Shown here piece by piece: positions 40,128 through 48,419 of a stretch of 64,000 nucleotides of DNA. Where the stretch lies: positions 1 to 64,000 of the forward strand of contig NZ_LMUI01000024.1 of the NCBI RefSeq assembly GCF_009765995.1, read 5' to 3'. The notes beneath the pieces are model-generated. The model was not told where the DNA came from. It saw only the letters and a list, made by a program, of their open reading frames with translations, and ran no database searches. How positions within the stretch are numbered: position 1 is the stretch's first letter; each line of letters begins with the position of its first letter. The position numbers and the translations under genes are program-made. Origin of the DNA: Methylocapsa sp. S129. GTDB taxonomy: Bacteria; Pseudomonadota; Alphaproteobacteria; Rhizobiales; Beijerinckiaceae.

Positions 40128-40745
40128 ATGCCGCCGCGTTCCTATGTCAGCCCGCTCCGCGATTCGGTCGCCGCCGAAAAGCGCGCGCGCGTCGTCGCCG
40201 CGGCCGGCCGACTGCTGGGCGAACAGGCCGACGCCGCGTCCTTTTCGCTGGAGGCGGTGGCCAAGGCGGCCGGCGTGACGCGGCTGACCGTCTACAACCA
40301 GTTCGGATCGCGCCGCGGATTGCTGGAGGCGGTGTTCGACGAACGCGCCCGGCTGGGCGGCTTCGCCCGCCTCGCCGAGGCCGCGGCGATGGCCGATCCA
40401 CGCGTGGGCCTCGATCGCGTGATCGAATTCTTCTGCGAATTCTGGGATGCTGATCCCGCCGTCGGCCGGCTGCACGCCGCGGCCGCCGTCGATCCCGAAT
40501 TCGCGCTGGCGATGGCCGAGCGCAACGAGCAGCGACGCAAGCTGCTCGCCGCTCTCGTCGCACGAATAGGCGGCGGCGACCGGCGCAACGCGCCCGGCCG
40601 GCGGGACGCGGTCGATATGATGTTCGCGCTGACCAGCCATGCGATGTTCGCGATGATGGCGCCCGGCCGCTCGCGCGACGCGGTTTGCGCGCTGTTGAAA
40701 GCCGCCTGCGCCGCCGCGCTGGAGCGCGCGGGGACCGCAAGCTGA
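40128..40745 (+). CDS. TetR-family transcriptional regulator
   Basis: A 205-residue regulator. The N-terminal helix-turn-helix is clear (FSLEAVAKAAGVTRLTVYNQ, FGSRRGLLEAVFDERA), and the C-terminal ligand/dimer domain is alpha-helical and Ala-rich (GLDRVIEFFCEFWDADPAVG). The ATG at 40128 is preferred; a GTG 27 nt upstream is also open. It probably represses itself and the divergent small membrane protein. Inducer unknown. Confidence 0.88.
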   Translation: MPPRSYVSPLRDSVAAEKRARVVAAAGRLLGEQADAASFSLEAVAKAAGVTRLTVYNQFGSRRGLLEAVFDERARLGGFARLAEAAAMADPRVGLDRVIEFFCEFWDADPAVGRLHAAAAVDPEFALAMAERNEQRRKLLAALVARIGGGDRRNAPGRRDAVDMMFALTSHAMFAMMAPGRSRDAVCALLKAACAAALERAGTAS

Positions 40746-40897
40746 ACGGACTGGACTAAAGGTTGAGTTCTGCACGAATATACGGTGTGGGCCGCAGTAG
40801 TGGCAGATGACCTTAGCGGTGGCGGGTGGGTCATAGATGATTGCCATCCAAATCTCTCGGATCGATAATTGCTCCTTGGAACCTACGAGCTAGATCA

Positions 40898-41992
40898 ATG
40901 CCGCACCGCCGAGCGTTTCTGCTTGGAGCCCTGGCGACGCTCAGCGGGCGATCTCGTGCTTCCGCTGAGACGCCGTCTGACGATACCATTTACGCGATCC
41001 TGAAGAATCGCGTCGACGTCGGTCAGCACAGCACGGGGATGGTTGCTGGCGTGCTTGACGCCTCCGGCCGCCGGCTTGTCACCGATGGCCGGCCGGACAC
41101 ACCGGATGAGCGACCTATTGACGGCGATACTGTTTTCGAGATCGGTTCGATCACAAAGGTGTTCACGGCCCTGCTGTTGGCCGACATGGTCAATCGGGGC
41201 GAGGTGGCGCTAGAGGATCCGGTAGCGAGATATCTGCCCGCCGAGGTGAAGATGCCAGAGCGCGGCGGCAAGGCGATCACGCTGCTGGACCTCGCCACCT
41301 ACTCATCAGGTTTGCCCAACATGCCGGGCAACCTCCACCCGAAAGACCCGGCCAATCTCTTTGCCGACTACACCCTTGGGCAACTCTACAGTTTCCTATC
41401 GAACTACACGCTGCTTTTCGATCCAGGCTCCCACTACGCATACGCTAATTTGGGCTTCGGCCTACTTGGCCATGCGCTCGCGCGCCGCGCCGATCAAAGC
41501 TACGAAGACCTTGTGATTGCGCGTATATGCGAACCGCTGGGGCTTGAAAGCACGCGCATCACCCTCACGCCGTCCATGCGAGCACGGAAGGCGCAGGGCC
41601 ACGACGATCGCCGCCATCCCACGCCGGATTGGGCTATGCCGACGCTTGCTGGAGCCGGGGCGTTGAATTCCACCGTGAACGACCTCTTCGTATTCCTTGA
41701 GAACTGCCTCGGGCGAAGCAACAGTCCTTTGACGCCCGCGCTGACGATGATGCTGGCTACGCGGCGGCTGGGAGAGCCAGGGATGATGGCGGCGCTGGGT
41801 TGGTTCATCTCCACCCAACATAGCGACGAGATTGTCGCCCATGAAGGCACGACCCAGGGTTTCAGCTCCTTCGCGGCGTTCTCCACGATCAGCCGCCGGG
41901 GCTGCGTTGTGCTCTCGAACGGTCGGGACATAAACAACTTTGGCCAAATCGGTTTTCATCTACTGAATGCCGACTATCCTCTATTTCAATGA
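40898..41992 (+). CDS. serine beta-lactamase/D-alanyl-D-alanine carboxypeptidase-like hydrolase
   Basis: A 364-residue class C-like serine hydrolase with an N-terminal Tat-like signal (PHRRAFLLGALATLSG). The SxxK motif is SITK (Ser84, Lys87) in FEIGSITKVFTALLLADMV, the YxN motif is YAN in HYAYANLGFGLLGHALA, and HEGTTQGFSSF corresponds to the KTG-like box. Members include AmpC, esterase EstB and D-aminopeptidases, so a beta-lactam or peptide substrate cannot be decided. The ATG at 40898 directly precedes the signal; an upstream TTG frame is not needed. Confidence 0.85.
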   Translation: MPHRRAFLLGALATLSGRSRASAETPSDDTIYAILKNRVDVGQHSTGMVAGVLDASGRRLVTDGRPDTPDERPIDGDTVFEIGSITKVFTALLLADMVNRGEVALEDPVARYLPAEVKMPERGGKAITLLDLATYSSGLPNMPGNLHPKDPANLFADYTLGQLYSFLSNYTLLFDPGSHYAYANLGFGLLGHALARRADQSYEDLVIARICEPLGLESTRITLTPSMRARKAQGHDDRRHPTPDWAMPTLAGAGALNSTVNDLFVFLENCLGRSNSPLTPALTMMLATRRLGEPGMMAALGWFISTQHSDEIVAHEGTTQGFSSFAAFSTISRRGCVVLSNGRDINNFGQIGFHLLNADYPLFQ

Positions 41993-42133
41993 TCTTGAAT
42001 TACGAATTACAGCGACAGGCGCGCTGCTCGATCCTGCAGCGGCCGACATGGCGGTCTGAGCGGCCTGTTTCATCCAAGCTTCACATGCGCTTGATGAAAT
42101 GCCGACGAACCATTGATTCCAAAAGGAGACGTC

Positions 42134-43846
42134 ATGACGACGGAGCAACAAGCCAACGGCGTCACGCGCCGCGATGTTCTTCTTGGCGCGGCAGGCGCCG
42201 CGGCGGCGGCTCTGGCGCCGGCCGGAGCGGCGCAGGCGCAGGGCGCCGCGGTTTCGGAGATCATTCACATTGCCGGAACTGTTTTCGAGGACCGAAACGG
42301 ATCCGGCAAGCCCGGCGACGGAAATCCGGCAATCGCGGGCGTTCTCGTCTCCAATGGCGAGGATGTCTCCGTCACCGATTCTGAGGGGCGCTATAGTCTG
42401 TCGTTGCGCGACGACGCGGCCATTTGCGTCATCAAGCCTTCCGGCTACATGCCGCCCGTCGATCCCGCGACCCAATTGCCGCGCTTCTACCGGTTGCATC
42501 AGCCTAAAGGCTCGCCTGCCGAACTCAATCTGACCTTTGCTGGAATCGCGCCAACCGATCCCCTGCCCGCTTCGCTCGATTTTGCACTGAAGCGCCAGGA
42601 CGAGCCGAAAAAATTCGAGGTCGTGCTGTTCACCGACCCGCAGCCCGAATCCGAGGTGGAAGTCGATTTCATCCGCGAGGATGTGATCGAGGCGCTTAAC
42701 GGAACGCCCGCGAAATTCGGCATTACGGCGGGCGATGTGATGTTCGACGATCTGTCGCTCTACGGCCGCTACAATTTCATCATCGGGACGATCGGCATTC
42801 CCTGGTGGAACATCGGCGGCAATCACGACCTGAATTTCGAGGCGCCAGACCGCCACTACAGCCGCGAAACATTCAAGCGCGTATTCGGGCCCAATTATTA
42901 CGCGTTCTCCTACGCCGATGCCTTGTTTCTGATGCTCGACGACGTCGACTATCTCGGCGCGGACCCGACGAAGCCGCATGACGCCGGTAAATACGAGGGA
43001 CGCCTCGATGCGCCGCAACTCGCCTTCATCAAGAACGTCCTCGCGCAAACGCCGGCCGACAAACTCATCGTCATGGTGCTGCATATTCCCTTGCGCAATT
43101 ATCTCGATTCGGAACCCGGCACGAACCTGCAGAATCTGAAGGAATTGTTCGCGCTGTTCGAAGGCCGGCGGTTCACGGTGAGTTTCTCCGGCCACACCCA
43201 TACGACCGAGCATCATTATTTCGACGCGGCCGACGGCTGGACCGGCGCCGAACCGCACCATCATCATGTGATGACGGCAGTGTCGGGCTCCTGGTGGAGC
43301 GGACCTTTCGATCATCGCGGCGTCGCCTGCGCCGACAGCCGCGACGGCAGTCCGAACGGGTTCCATATCCTGTCGATCGACGGCAATAGCTACAAGACGC
43401 GTTTCGTGCCCGCCAAGGAGCCGAACGGGCGCCAGATGCGCCTGTCGATCGACAGCCGGTTCCACAGCGCCCAGAAAGAAGTGCAACGCGAATTCCGACA
43501 GGGACAATTGCTGGGCTCGCCGATCGCGTACGCGGCGGTCGCGGCGACATCGCTCATCGCCAATGTGTTCGACGGCGGCCCAAAGACAAAAGTTGCGATG
43601 CGGATCGGCGATCGCGCGCCCATCGCGATGGCGCGCCAGACTATGCCCGACCCGTTTGTCGAAGAAGTGTTCGCGCGCAACGAGGCGACGAAGAAGTCCT
43701 GGATCAAGGCCGAGCCGTCCTCGCATATGTGGACCGCACGCCTGCCCGCCGATCTTACGCCCGGCACGCACCGGATCATCGTCGAAGCGATCACCGAATA
43801 TGGCGACGCGGTGAATGGGCGCATCGCGCTCGAAATCGTGGGATAG
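42134..43846 (+). CDS. Tat-exported metallophosphoesterase
   Basis: A 570-residue protein with a twin-arginine signal (TRRDVLLGAAGAAAAAL). An SdrD-like beta-sandwich follows (VFEDRNGSGKPGDGNPAIAG VLV). A calcineurin-like phosphoesterase core comes next, with metal ligands in LFTDPQPESEVE, TAGDVMFDD, IGGNHDLNFE, VMVLHIPL and SFSGHTHTTEHHYF, and then a C-terminal beta domain. It likely hydrolyses phosphate esters in the periplasm or outside the cell. AAGGAG lies 5-8 nt before the ATG at 42134. Substrate unknown. It follows the beta-lactamase-like gene by 141 nt. Confidence 0.9.
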   Translation: MTTEQQANGVTRRDVLLGAAGAAAAALAPAGAAQAQGAAVSEIIHIAGTVFEDRNGSGKPGDGNPAIAGVLVSNGEDVSVTDSEGRYSLSLRDDAAICVIKPSGYMPPVDPATQLPRFYRLHQPKGSPAELNLTFAGIAPTDPLPASLDFALKRQDEPKKFEVVLFTDPQPESEVEVDFIREDVIEALNGTPAKFGITAGDVMFDDLSLYGRYNFIIGTIGIPWWNIGGNHDLNFEAPDRHYSRETFKRVFGPNYYAFSYADALFLMLDDVDYLGADPTKPHDAGKYEGRLDAPQLAFIKNVLAQTPADKLIVMVLHIPLRNYLDSEPGTNLQNLKELFALFEGRRFTVSFSGHTHTTEHHYFDAADGWTGAEPHHHHVMTAVSGSWWSGPFDHRGVACADSRDGSPNGFHILSIDGNSYKTRFVPAKEPNGRQMRLSIDSRFHSAQKEVQREFRQGQLLGSPIAYAAVAATSLIANVFDGGPKTKVAMRIGDRAPIAMARQTMPDPFVEEVFARNEATKKSWIKAEPSSHMWTARLPADLTPGTHRIIVEAITEYGDAVNGRIALEIVG

Positions 43847-44021
43847 GCCGCCGGCTCCAGGGATGCGCCGCGGTGGCGCTGACGCGCCGCCCGGTCATAG
43901 CCGCAATAGTGCCGGAATCTCGAGCTCTTGTTCGATTGGTATACTCTCTCGGCGAATAAATCAGCTCGGGCGATGGGGACCGTATCCCTGGCGCAGCCAA
44001 CCAGGACGAGGAGGATCTGAC

Positions 44022-44651
44022 ATGGCCGGCAGTCACGACGATCTTTTCTCCGCGCTCTTTCTCGAAGCCGGCGACATGCCCTTCCCGATGACGCTCTACG
44101 GCGATCTCAGGCTTGGATTCAGCGAACCGGGCGATCAAGCCTATCGCGAGCACGGCGGGCTGAAGGTCGGCATGACGAAATGGGATGGCGGCGAAGGCAG
44201 CCCATTTCAGATGCTCTTCGACATTCGCTGGCTGTTTCCTGACGCGCGATCGGCGACCGCCTATCATCTCGAAACGCTGCAAGCCAAATGCGAAGGCAAA
44301 CCGGAAAACCAGACCGCCGCGCGAATCGGCGGCGACTGCCGCGTCTATAGCTACCCCTCGGGTCAGGCGCTCGGCGCGGCGCGGGGCATTTTCGCGGGCG
44401 CGCTCGGCGAAGGCCATCAGATGACGCGCGGGATCAGTCAAGCGATCGCGGCAATGCCCGACGATGCCTTCATCTATCTCTTCACCAGAGGCCCGGTCGC
44501 GGTCAAATATGTCGCGGTGCTCATCTCCGCCAAAACGGACAAATCCACCGTTCAGGCCGCGGCGGAACGAATCGTTCAAAAAATCGACGCCGCCTTTCCG
44601 GGCGCCGAGGGCAGACAGGCGACATGGTGGCGAAAGCTGTTCTCCCGCTGA
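44022..44651 (+). CDS. hypothetical protein, no recognised family
   Basis: A 209-residue protein with no signal peptide or membrane segment. A mixed alpha/beta composition is suggested, with GGLKVGMTKWDGGEGSPFQM, a Trp/Phe-rich centre (FDIRWLFPDARSATAYHL) and a C-terminal amphipathic helix (STVQAAAERIVQKIDAAFPG). GAGGAG lies about 8 nt before the ATG at 44022, and codon use matches its neighbours. I do not recognise a function; the neighbouring phosphoesterase gene offers no clear link. Confidence 0.7.
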   Translation: MAGSHDDLFSALFLEAGDMPFPMTLYGDLRLGFSEPGDQAYREHGGLKVGMTKWDGGEGSPFQMLFDIRWLFPDARSATAYHLETLQAKCEGKPENQTAARIGGDCRVYSYPSGQALGAARGIFAGALGEGHQMTRGISQAIAAMPDDAFIYLFTRGPVAVKYVAVLISAKTDKSTVQAAAERIVQKIDAAFPGAEGRQATWWRKLFSR

Positions 44652-45050
44652 TAAGCACAACCGCGATTGCCGACGCCGGGAGACCCATCGCTGGCGCGCC
44701 ATCATCCCGGCCCGAAGTTCTGGAAGCGCCGAGCGCCTTGATCTCGGCCTTGGCGGGCTCCCATTCGTCGAGGCCATGCGGGCAATCGCTCACGGCGATT
44801 TTGAAAAAGCGCATGCCCACCCCGGGACCGTCGCCAAGACCAGGATTCATAGGACAATTCTGGCGACATGACGATCACGCCGCCAAGCGACGGAGATGAC
44901 GCAAGGCCCACAGCGGGTGTAAAAGGTGGGATGGCGATCTGATGTCCGGGGACCGGCCGCCATAAGCGCGGCCGCAATAGCCTCTCGGCGCCGTTCAAAT
45001 CGGCGCCAAGACAGGGCGACGGAGACTCTATGCAGCGGGAGGCTGGAATC
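44652..45050. other. intergenic stretch with hairpins and a weak minus-strand frame
   Basis: This 399-nt gap holds an inverted repeat near 44990-45018 (TCTCGGCGCCG and CGGCGCCAAGA). A minus-strand open frame starting MNPGLGDGPGVGMRFFKIAV overlaps the 3' end of the preceding gene. Its codon use is gene-like for a short part, but it has no recognised family, so I do not call it as a gene. Confidence 0.4.
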
Positions 45051-46052
45051 ATGACGATGCCGCAACGCAAACTGGGCGCGAACGGACCGACGGTCGGCGC
45101 GCTGGGTCTCGGCTGCATGGGCATGTCGGACGCCTATGGACCCGCCGACCGCAATGAGAGCCTGCTGACGATCGACGCCGCGCTCGACGCGGGCGTCAAC
45201 CTGGTCGACACCGGCGATTTCTATGGCTCCGGCCATAACGAGATGCTGATCGCCGAAGCCCTGCAGGGCCGGCGGCGCGGGGATGTTATCCTTAGCGTCA
45301 AATTCGGCGCCATGCGCGATCCGGCCGGCGGGTGGGTCAGCTATGACGCGCGTCCCGCCGCGGTGAAGAATTTTCTCGCCTATAGTCTGAAGCGCTTGCG
45401 AACCGACTATATCGACATCTATCGCCCCGCCCGGCTCGATCCGGCCGTGCCGATCGAAGAGACGATCGGAGCGATGGCCGACATGGTCAAGGCGGGTTAC
45501 ATCAAGCATATCGGCCTGTCGGAAGTCGGCGCCGCCACGATCCGTCGCGCCGCCGCGGTTCACCCGATCGCCGATCTGCAGATCGAATATTCCCTGGTCG
45601 TGCGCGGAATCGAAGACGAGATTTTGCCGACGTGCCGCGAACTGGGCATTGGCGTCACCGCCTATGGCGTGCTCGCGCGCGGCCTGATATCGGGCCACTG
45701 GTCGAAGGAGCGCGAAAAGACCGCCGATTTCCGCCGTTTCTCGACGCGCTTTTCCGGCGACAACCTTGATCACAATCTGGCGCTGGTCGAGGCCTTGCGC
45801 GAGGTCGCAACGGCGCGCGGCGCAAGCGTCGCCCAGATCGCGATCGCCTGGGTGCTGGCGCAGGGGCCCGACATCGCGCCGATCATCGGCGCCAGACGGC
45901 GCGCGCAATGGGCGGAATCGGCGGGCGCTCTCGCGCTGACCCTGACGCCAGCCGATCTCCATGCGATCGAACAAGCCGCTCCCAAGGGCGCCGCCAAAGG
46001 CGAGCGCTATCCCGCCGCGGCCATGGCGCATCTCGACAGCGAGAGGCGCTAA
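45051..46052 (+). CDS. aldo/keto reductase
   Basis: A 333-residue NADPH-dependent aldo/keto reductase (TIM barrel). The family start LGLGCMGMSDAYG, catalytic Asp and Tyr in VDTGDFYGSG, Lys in LSVKFG, and the substrate/cofactor motif LSEVGAATIRRAAAVHPIAD are present. The usual catalytic His position (YxxHRxD) reads YRPARLDP here, as in a subset of the family. The ATG at 45051 has GGAGG 8 nt upstream; an ATG at 45030 with GGAG before it is also possible. Substrate unknown; it likely reduces aldehydes or quinones. Confidence 0.92.
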   Translation: MTMPQRKLGANGPTVGALGLGCMGMSDAYGPADRNESLLTIDAALDAGVNLVDTGDFYGSGHNEMLIAEALQGRRRGDVILSVKFGAMRDPAGGWVSYDARPAAVKNFLAYSLKRLRTDYIDIYRPARLDPAVPIEETIGAMADMVKAGYIKHIGLSEVGAATIRRAAAVHPIADLQIEYSLVVRGIEDEILPTCRELGIGVTAYGVLARGLISGHWSKEREKTADFRRFSTRFSGDNLDHNLALVEALREVATARGASVAQIAIAWVLAQGPDIAPIIGARRRAQWAESAGALALTLTPADLHAIEQAAPKGAAKGERYPAAAMAHLDSERR

Positions 46053-46055
46053 CCC

Positions 46056-46078
46056 TTGTAGCGCGGTCGATGACCGCG
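46056..46078. repeat. second copy-like arm of the TGTAGCGCG repeat
   Basis: TTGTAGCGCGGTCGATGACC-GCG resembles the arms at 36774 and 36844 (TGTAGGCGCGATCG-TTGATC-GCG). It lies just after the aldo/keto reductase gene and before the convergent metalloprotease gene, and may serve as a terminator hairpin (GCGGTC/GACCGC). Confidence 0.55.
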
Positions 46079-46146
46079 TTCACCGCCGATGCGCGATCGC
46101 GGCGGGGGACGACGCGGTCAGCAACGCGTCTGCAGGCCGCTGACCT

Positions 46147-47067
46147 CTATTGCGCAAACGTATTGCAAGAATCCACCTGCCCGCTCTTCAGGCCCGTCGT
46201 CAGCCATTGCTGGCGCAACGCCGAACTGCCGTGGGTGAAGCTGTCGGGCACGGCATAGCCTTTGGCGGCGGTCTGCAGGCGGTCGTCGCCGATCGCCGAG
46301 GCGGTCGCCATCGCCTTTTCGACATCGCCAGGATCGAGGATGTGCCATTTCTGATCCGCATTGGCCGCCCAGACGCCGGCCAGGCAATCGGCCATCAGTT
46401 CGATGCGCACCGATACGGCGTTGGCCTGCGTGCGGCTCATATTCTGTTTGGCCGCGTCGGCCTTGTCGAGAATGCCAAGCAGATCCTGAACGTGATGGCC
46501 GATCTCGTGGGCGATCACATAGGCATAGGCGAAATCGCCGCCGCCGCCGTATTTGTCACGCATGTCGTTGAAGAACGCCATGTCGAGATAGACCTTCTTG
46601 TCATTGGGGCAGTAGAACGGCCCCATCGCCGATTGCGCTGTGCCGCAGCCGGACCGCGTCGAGCCGCTATAGAGAACCAGTTTGGGCGCGGTGTAGGCGA
46701 CGCCCTTTTGCGCAGGCAAAACCTGCGACCAGACGTCTTCCGTCTGACCCAGAATGACAGCGACGAAATGGCGCATCAGATCGTTCTGCGCGCTCTGCTG
46801 CGGCTGCATGGCGGTCGGCGTCGGAGCGGGCGCCGGCGCGGAATAAGAGCTGGTGTTGCCGGCGCCATTGCCGACCAGGATCTGGGCGCCGCCGATCAGG
46901 ATGCGCGGATCGATGCCGGTGAAATAGCCGATCAAGGCGAGGATGAGGATCACGCCGATGCCAAGCCCGCCAGTGCCGCCGCCGATCGGGATGCCGAGGC
47001 CGCCGCCGCCAGAGGAACCGCGTTGATCCTCGACATTGGTCGATTCCCGGGAGTTTTCCCACTCCAT
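46147..47067 (-). CDS. neutral zinc metallopeptidase, YpfJ family
   Basis: A 306-residue protein with a Gly-rich N-terminus, one membrane helix (residues about 32-50) and a Pro/Gln-rich linker. The catalytic domain contains HEIGHHVQ (residues 187-194) and the FYCPNDKKVYLDMAFFND block typical of the YpfJ/putative neutral zinc metallopeptidase family. It is probably anchored in the inner membrane with the domain in the periplasm. Physiological substrate unknown. Start ATG at 47067 with GGAGGCG shortly upstream. Confidence 0.92.
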   Translation of the reverse strand: MEWENSRESTNVEDQRGSSGGGGLGIPIGGGTGGLGIGVILILALIGYFTGIDPRILIGGAQILVGNGAGNTSSYSAPAPAPTPTAMQPQQSAQNDLMRHFVAVILGQTEDVWSQVLPAQKGVAYTAPKLVLYSGSTRSGCGTAQSAMGPFYCPNDKKVYLDMAFFNDMRDKYGGGGDFAYAYVIAHEIGHHVQDLLGILDKADAAKQNMSRTQANAVSVRIELMADCLAGVWAANADQKWHILDPGDVEKAMATASAIGDDRLQTAAKGYAVPDSFTHGSSALRQQWLTTGLKSGQVDSCNTFAQ

Positions 47068-47159
47068 AGCCGCCTCCTGACCGCCCGCGCGTCTCCCTTT
47101 GCTCTAAAGCGTTTTCGTGTTTGGTTCAATCGCGGCCGCGCGGCGCAATCGGCCGCGCC

Positions 47160-47507
47160 TCAGGACTCTTCGTCCTCGACGAAGAATTTCAGCCGCGCCA
47201 AGACATCGTCCCATTGGCTCGAAACGCGTTCGAGATAGGACTGGGCCTCTTTGAAAGGCTCCGGCGTGAATGCGAACCGACTCTCGCGTCCGGCGCGCAT
47301 GCCGCGCACGAGTCCGGCGCGTTCCAGCACGCGAAGATGCTTGGCGATCGCCTGCCGCGTCAGCGCCGAACCCTCCGCAAGCCGCGAAATCGACTGCGGC
47401 AGCCCGTTGGACAGTTTTCCAACAAGCAATAGCCGCGTTTCATCGCCGAGAGCCGCAAAGACCGACGCGCGCGCCTCAAGTTCGGCGCGGATTCTAGGCC
47501 GCGACAT
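47160..47507 (-). CDS. ArsR-family transcriptional regulator
   Basis: A 115-residue winged-helix regulator (FAALGDETRLLLVGKLSNGL, EGSALTRQAIAKHLRVLERA, AGLVRGMRAGRESRF). It lacks the Cys-rich metal site of classical ArsR and resembles regulators encoded with SRPBCC/AHSA1 genes. Its start overlaps the end of the SRPBCC gene by 14 nt, so both are one operon. It probably represses the operon, possibly through the repeats at 47954-48010. Confidence 0.9.
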   Translation of the reverse strand: MSRPRIRAELEARASVFAALGDETRLLLVGKLSNGLPQSISRLAEGSALTRQAIAKHLRVLERAGLVRGMRAGRESRFAFTPEPFKEAQSYLERVSSQWDDVLARLKFFVEDEES

Positions 47508-47940
47508 GGCGCGCGATATTCGTCATCTGCTCGCCCCAGCCGCGCTCGTTCATGCGGAACGCTTCGATCCGGCGATCCCTAGGGATCGCGTCGAACCCGG
47601 ATTCGGTGAGGACAAGAACGACGCCGCCCGCCATCGGCTCCAGCCTGAATTCGACGAGGGTCGTCGGCTCGCTCGAATAATCGACTTTGGGATCGACGGC
47701 ATAGGGGTGCCAGGTGAATGAAAAGAGCCGTTCGGGCTCCATTTTCTGTACCGTCGCTTCCCATTTGAGATGCTCATAGCCGGGATAGGCGACGTAGCCC
47801 CGCGAGATCTGCCCCGGCACGAACGGCGCCTCCAGCTTCACCCGAAACCATTCGCCAAACTCGCGATGGTCGGTCAACGCGCGCCAGACGCGCATCGCTG
47901 GCGCCTTGAGTTCGATGCGCTTCTCGATGCTATTGCCCAT
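47494..47940 (-). CDS. SRPBCC/AHSA1-like domain protein
   Basis: A 148-residue START-fold protein (SIEKRIELKAPAMRVWRALT, DHREFGEWFRVKLEAPFVPG, LFSFTWHPYAVDP, GGVVLVLTESGFDAIP). The family resembles the Hsp90 activator Aha1 C-terminal domain and binds hydrophobic ligands. The ATG at 47940 has a strong AGGAGG site. It is the first gene of an operon with the ArsR regulator, to which it may supply ligand sensing or which may control it. The same two modules are fused in the gene at 36937. Confidence 0.9.
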   Translation of the reverse strand: MGNSIEKRIELKAPAMRVWRALTDHREFGEWFRVKLEAPFVPGQISRGYVAYPGYEHLKWEATVQKMEPERLFSFTWHPYAVDPKVDYSSEPTTLVEFRLEPMAGGVVLVLTESGFDAIPRDRRIEAFRMNERGWGEQMTNIARHVAA

Positions 47941-47953
47941 ACGCAACCTCCTG

Positions 47954-48010
47954 GTTGTGTATTGATATACCCAACCCCGCGCAGATAGGCAGCCATTTTG
48001 TTGCGTATTG
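47954..48010. promoter_or_regulatory. candidate ArsR operator repeats
   Basis: GTTGTGTATTG (47954-47964) and GTTGCGTATTG (48000-48010) are near-identical direct repeats upstream of the SRPBCC-ArsR operon. The first forms part of the inverted repeat TTGTGTATTGATATACCCAA. Spacing and AT content fit a regulator site. Confidence 0.45.
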
Positions 48011-48029
48011 TCGAATGAGCAGCCGGCGT

Positions 48030-48419
48030 TTACGCGCCTTGGTCGTCGTACCGGCTCACCTCGATCAGGTTCTCGTCGGGATCGCGGAAATAGACCGAAA
48101 TCATGGGCCCCAGCGCACCGTTGCGCGCCACCGGCCCCAGTTCGATGGCGACGCCACAAGCCTCCAGATGCGCGACCGCTTCGTCGATCGGCCGCTGCGT
48201 GATCAGGCAGAAATCCCCCGAACCCGGCGTCGGACTCGCCGCCTTCGGCTCGAAGGTCCGGTCGCTCTCATGCACATTGATCTTCTGGCGGCCAAACTTG
48301 AGCGAAGCGGGCGCTCCGGGCCGCAGCTCGCGCTTGAATCCCAGCACGCGTTCGTAGAAGCTCAGCATGGCTTCGAGTGAACGCACCGTCAGAACGATAT
48401 GGTCGAACCGGTCGATCAT
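48030..48419 (-). CDS. VOC-family (glyoxalase-like) protein
   Basis: A 129-residue vicinal oxygen chelate protein (DRFDHIVLTVRSLEAMLSFY, ERVLGFKRE, the GSGDFCLITQRPIDEAVAHL region, SVYFRDPDENLIEVSRY). The HxxL...E pattern keeps probable metal ligands: His in FDHIVL and Glu in NLIEVS. The ATG at 48419 overlaps the last base of the MFS stop (TGATG), so it is translated after the transporter. It may modify the transported compound; the reaction is unknown. Confidence 0.88.
   Translation of the reverse strand: MIDRFDHIVLTVRSLEAMLSFYERVLGFKRELRPGAPASLKFGRQKINVHESDRTFEPKAASPTPGSGDFCLITQRPIDEAVAHLEACGVAIELGPVARNGALGPMISVYFRDPDENLIEVSRYDDQGA

Noticed and set aside
41981-43771. Long minus-strand open frame over the phosphoesterase gene
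   Set aside because: Antisense to a gene with a complete metal-ligand set and a Tat signal; no motifs of its own.
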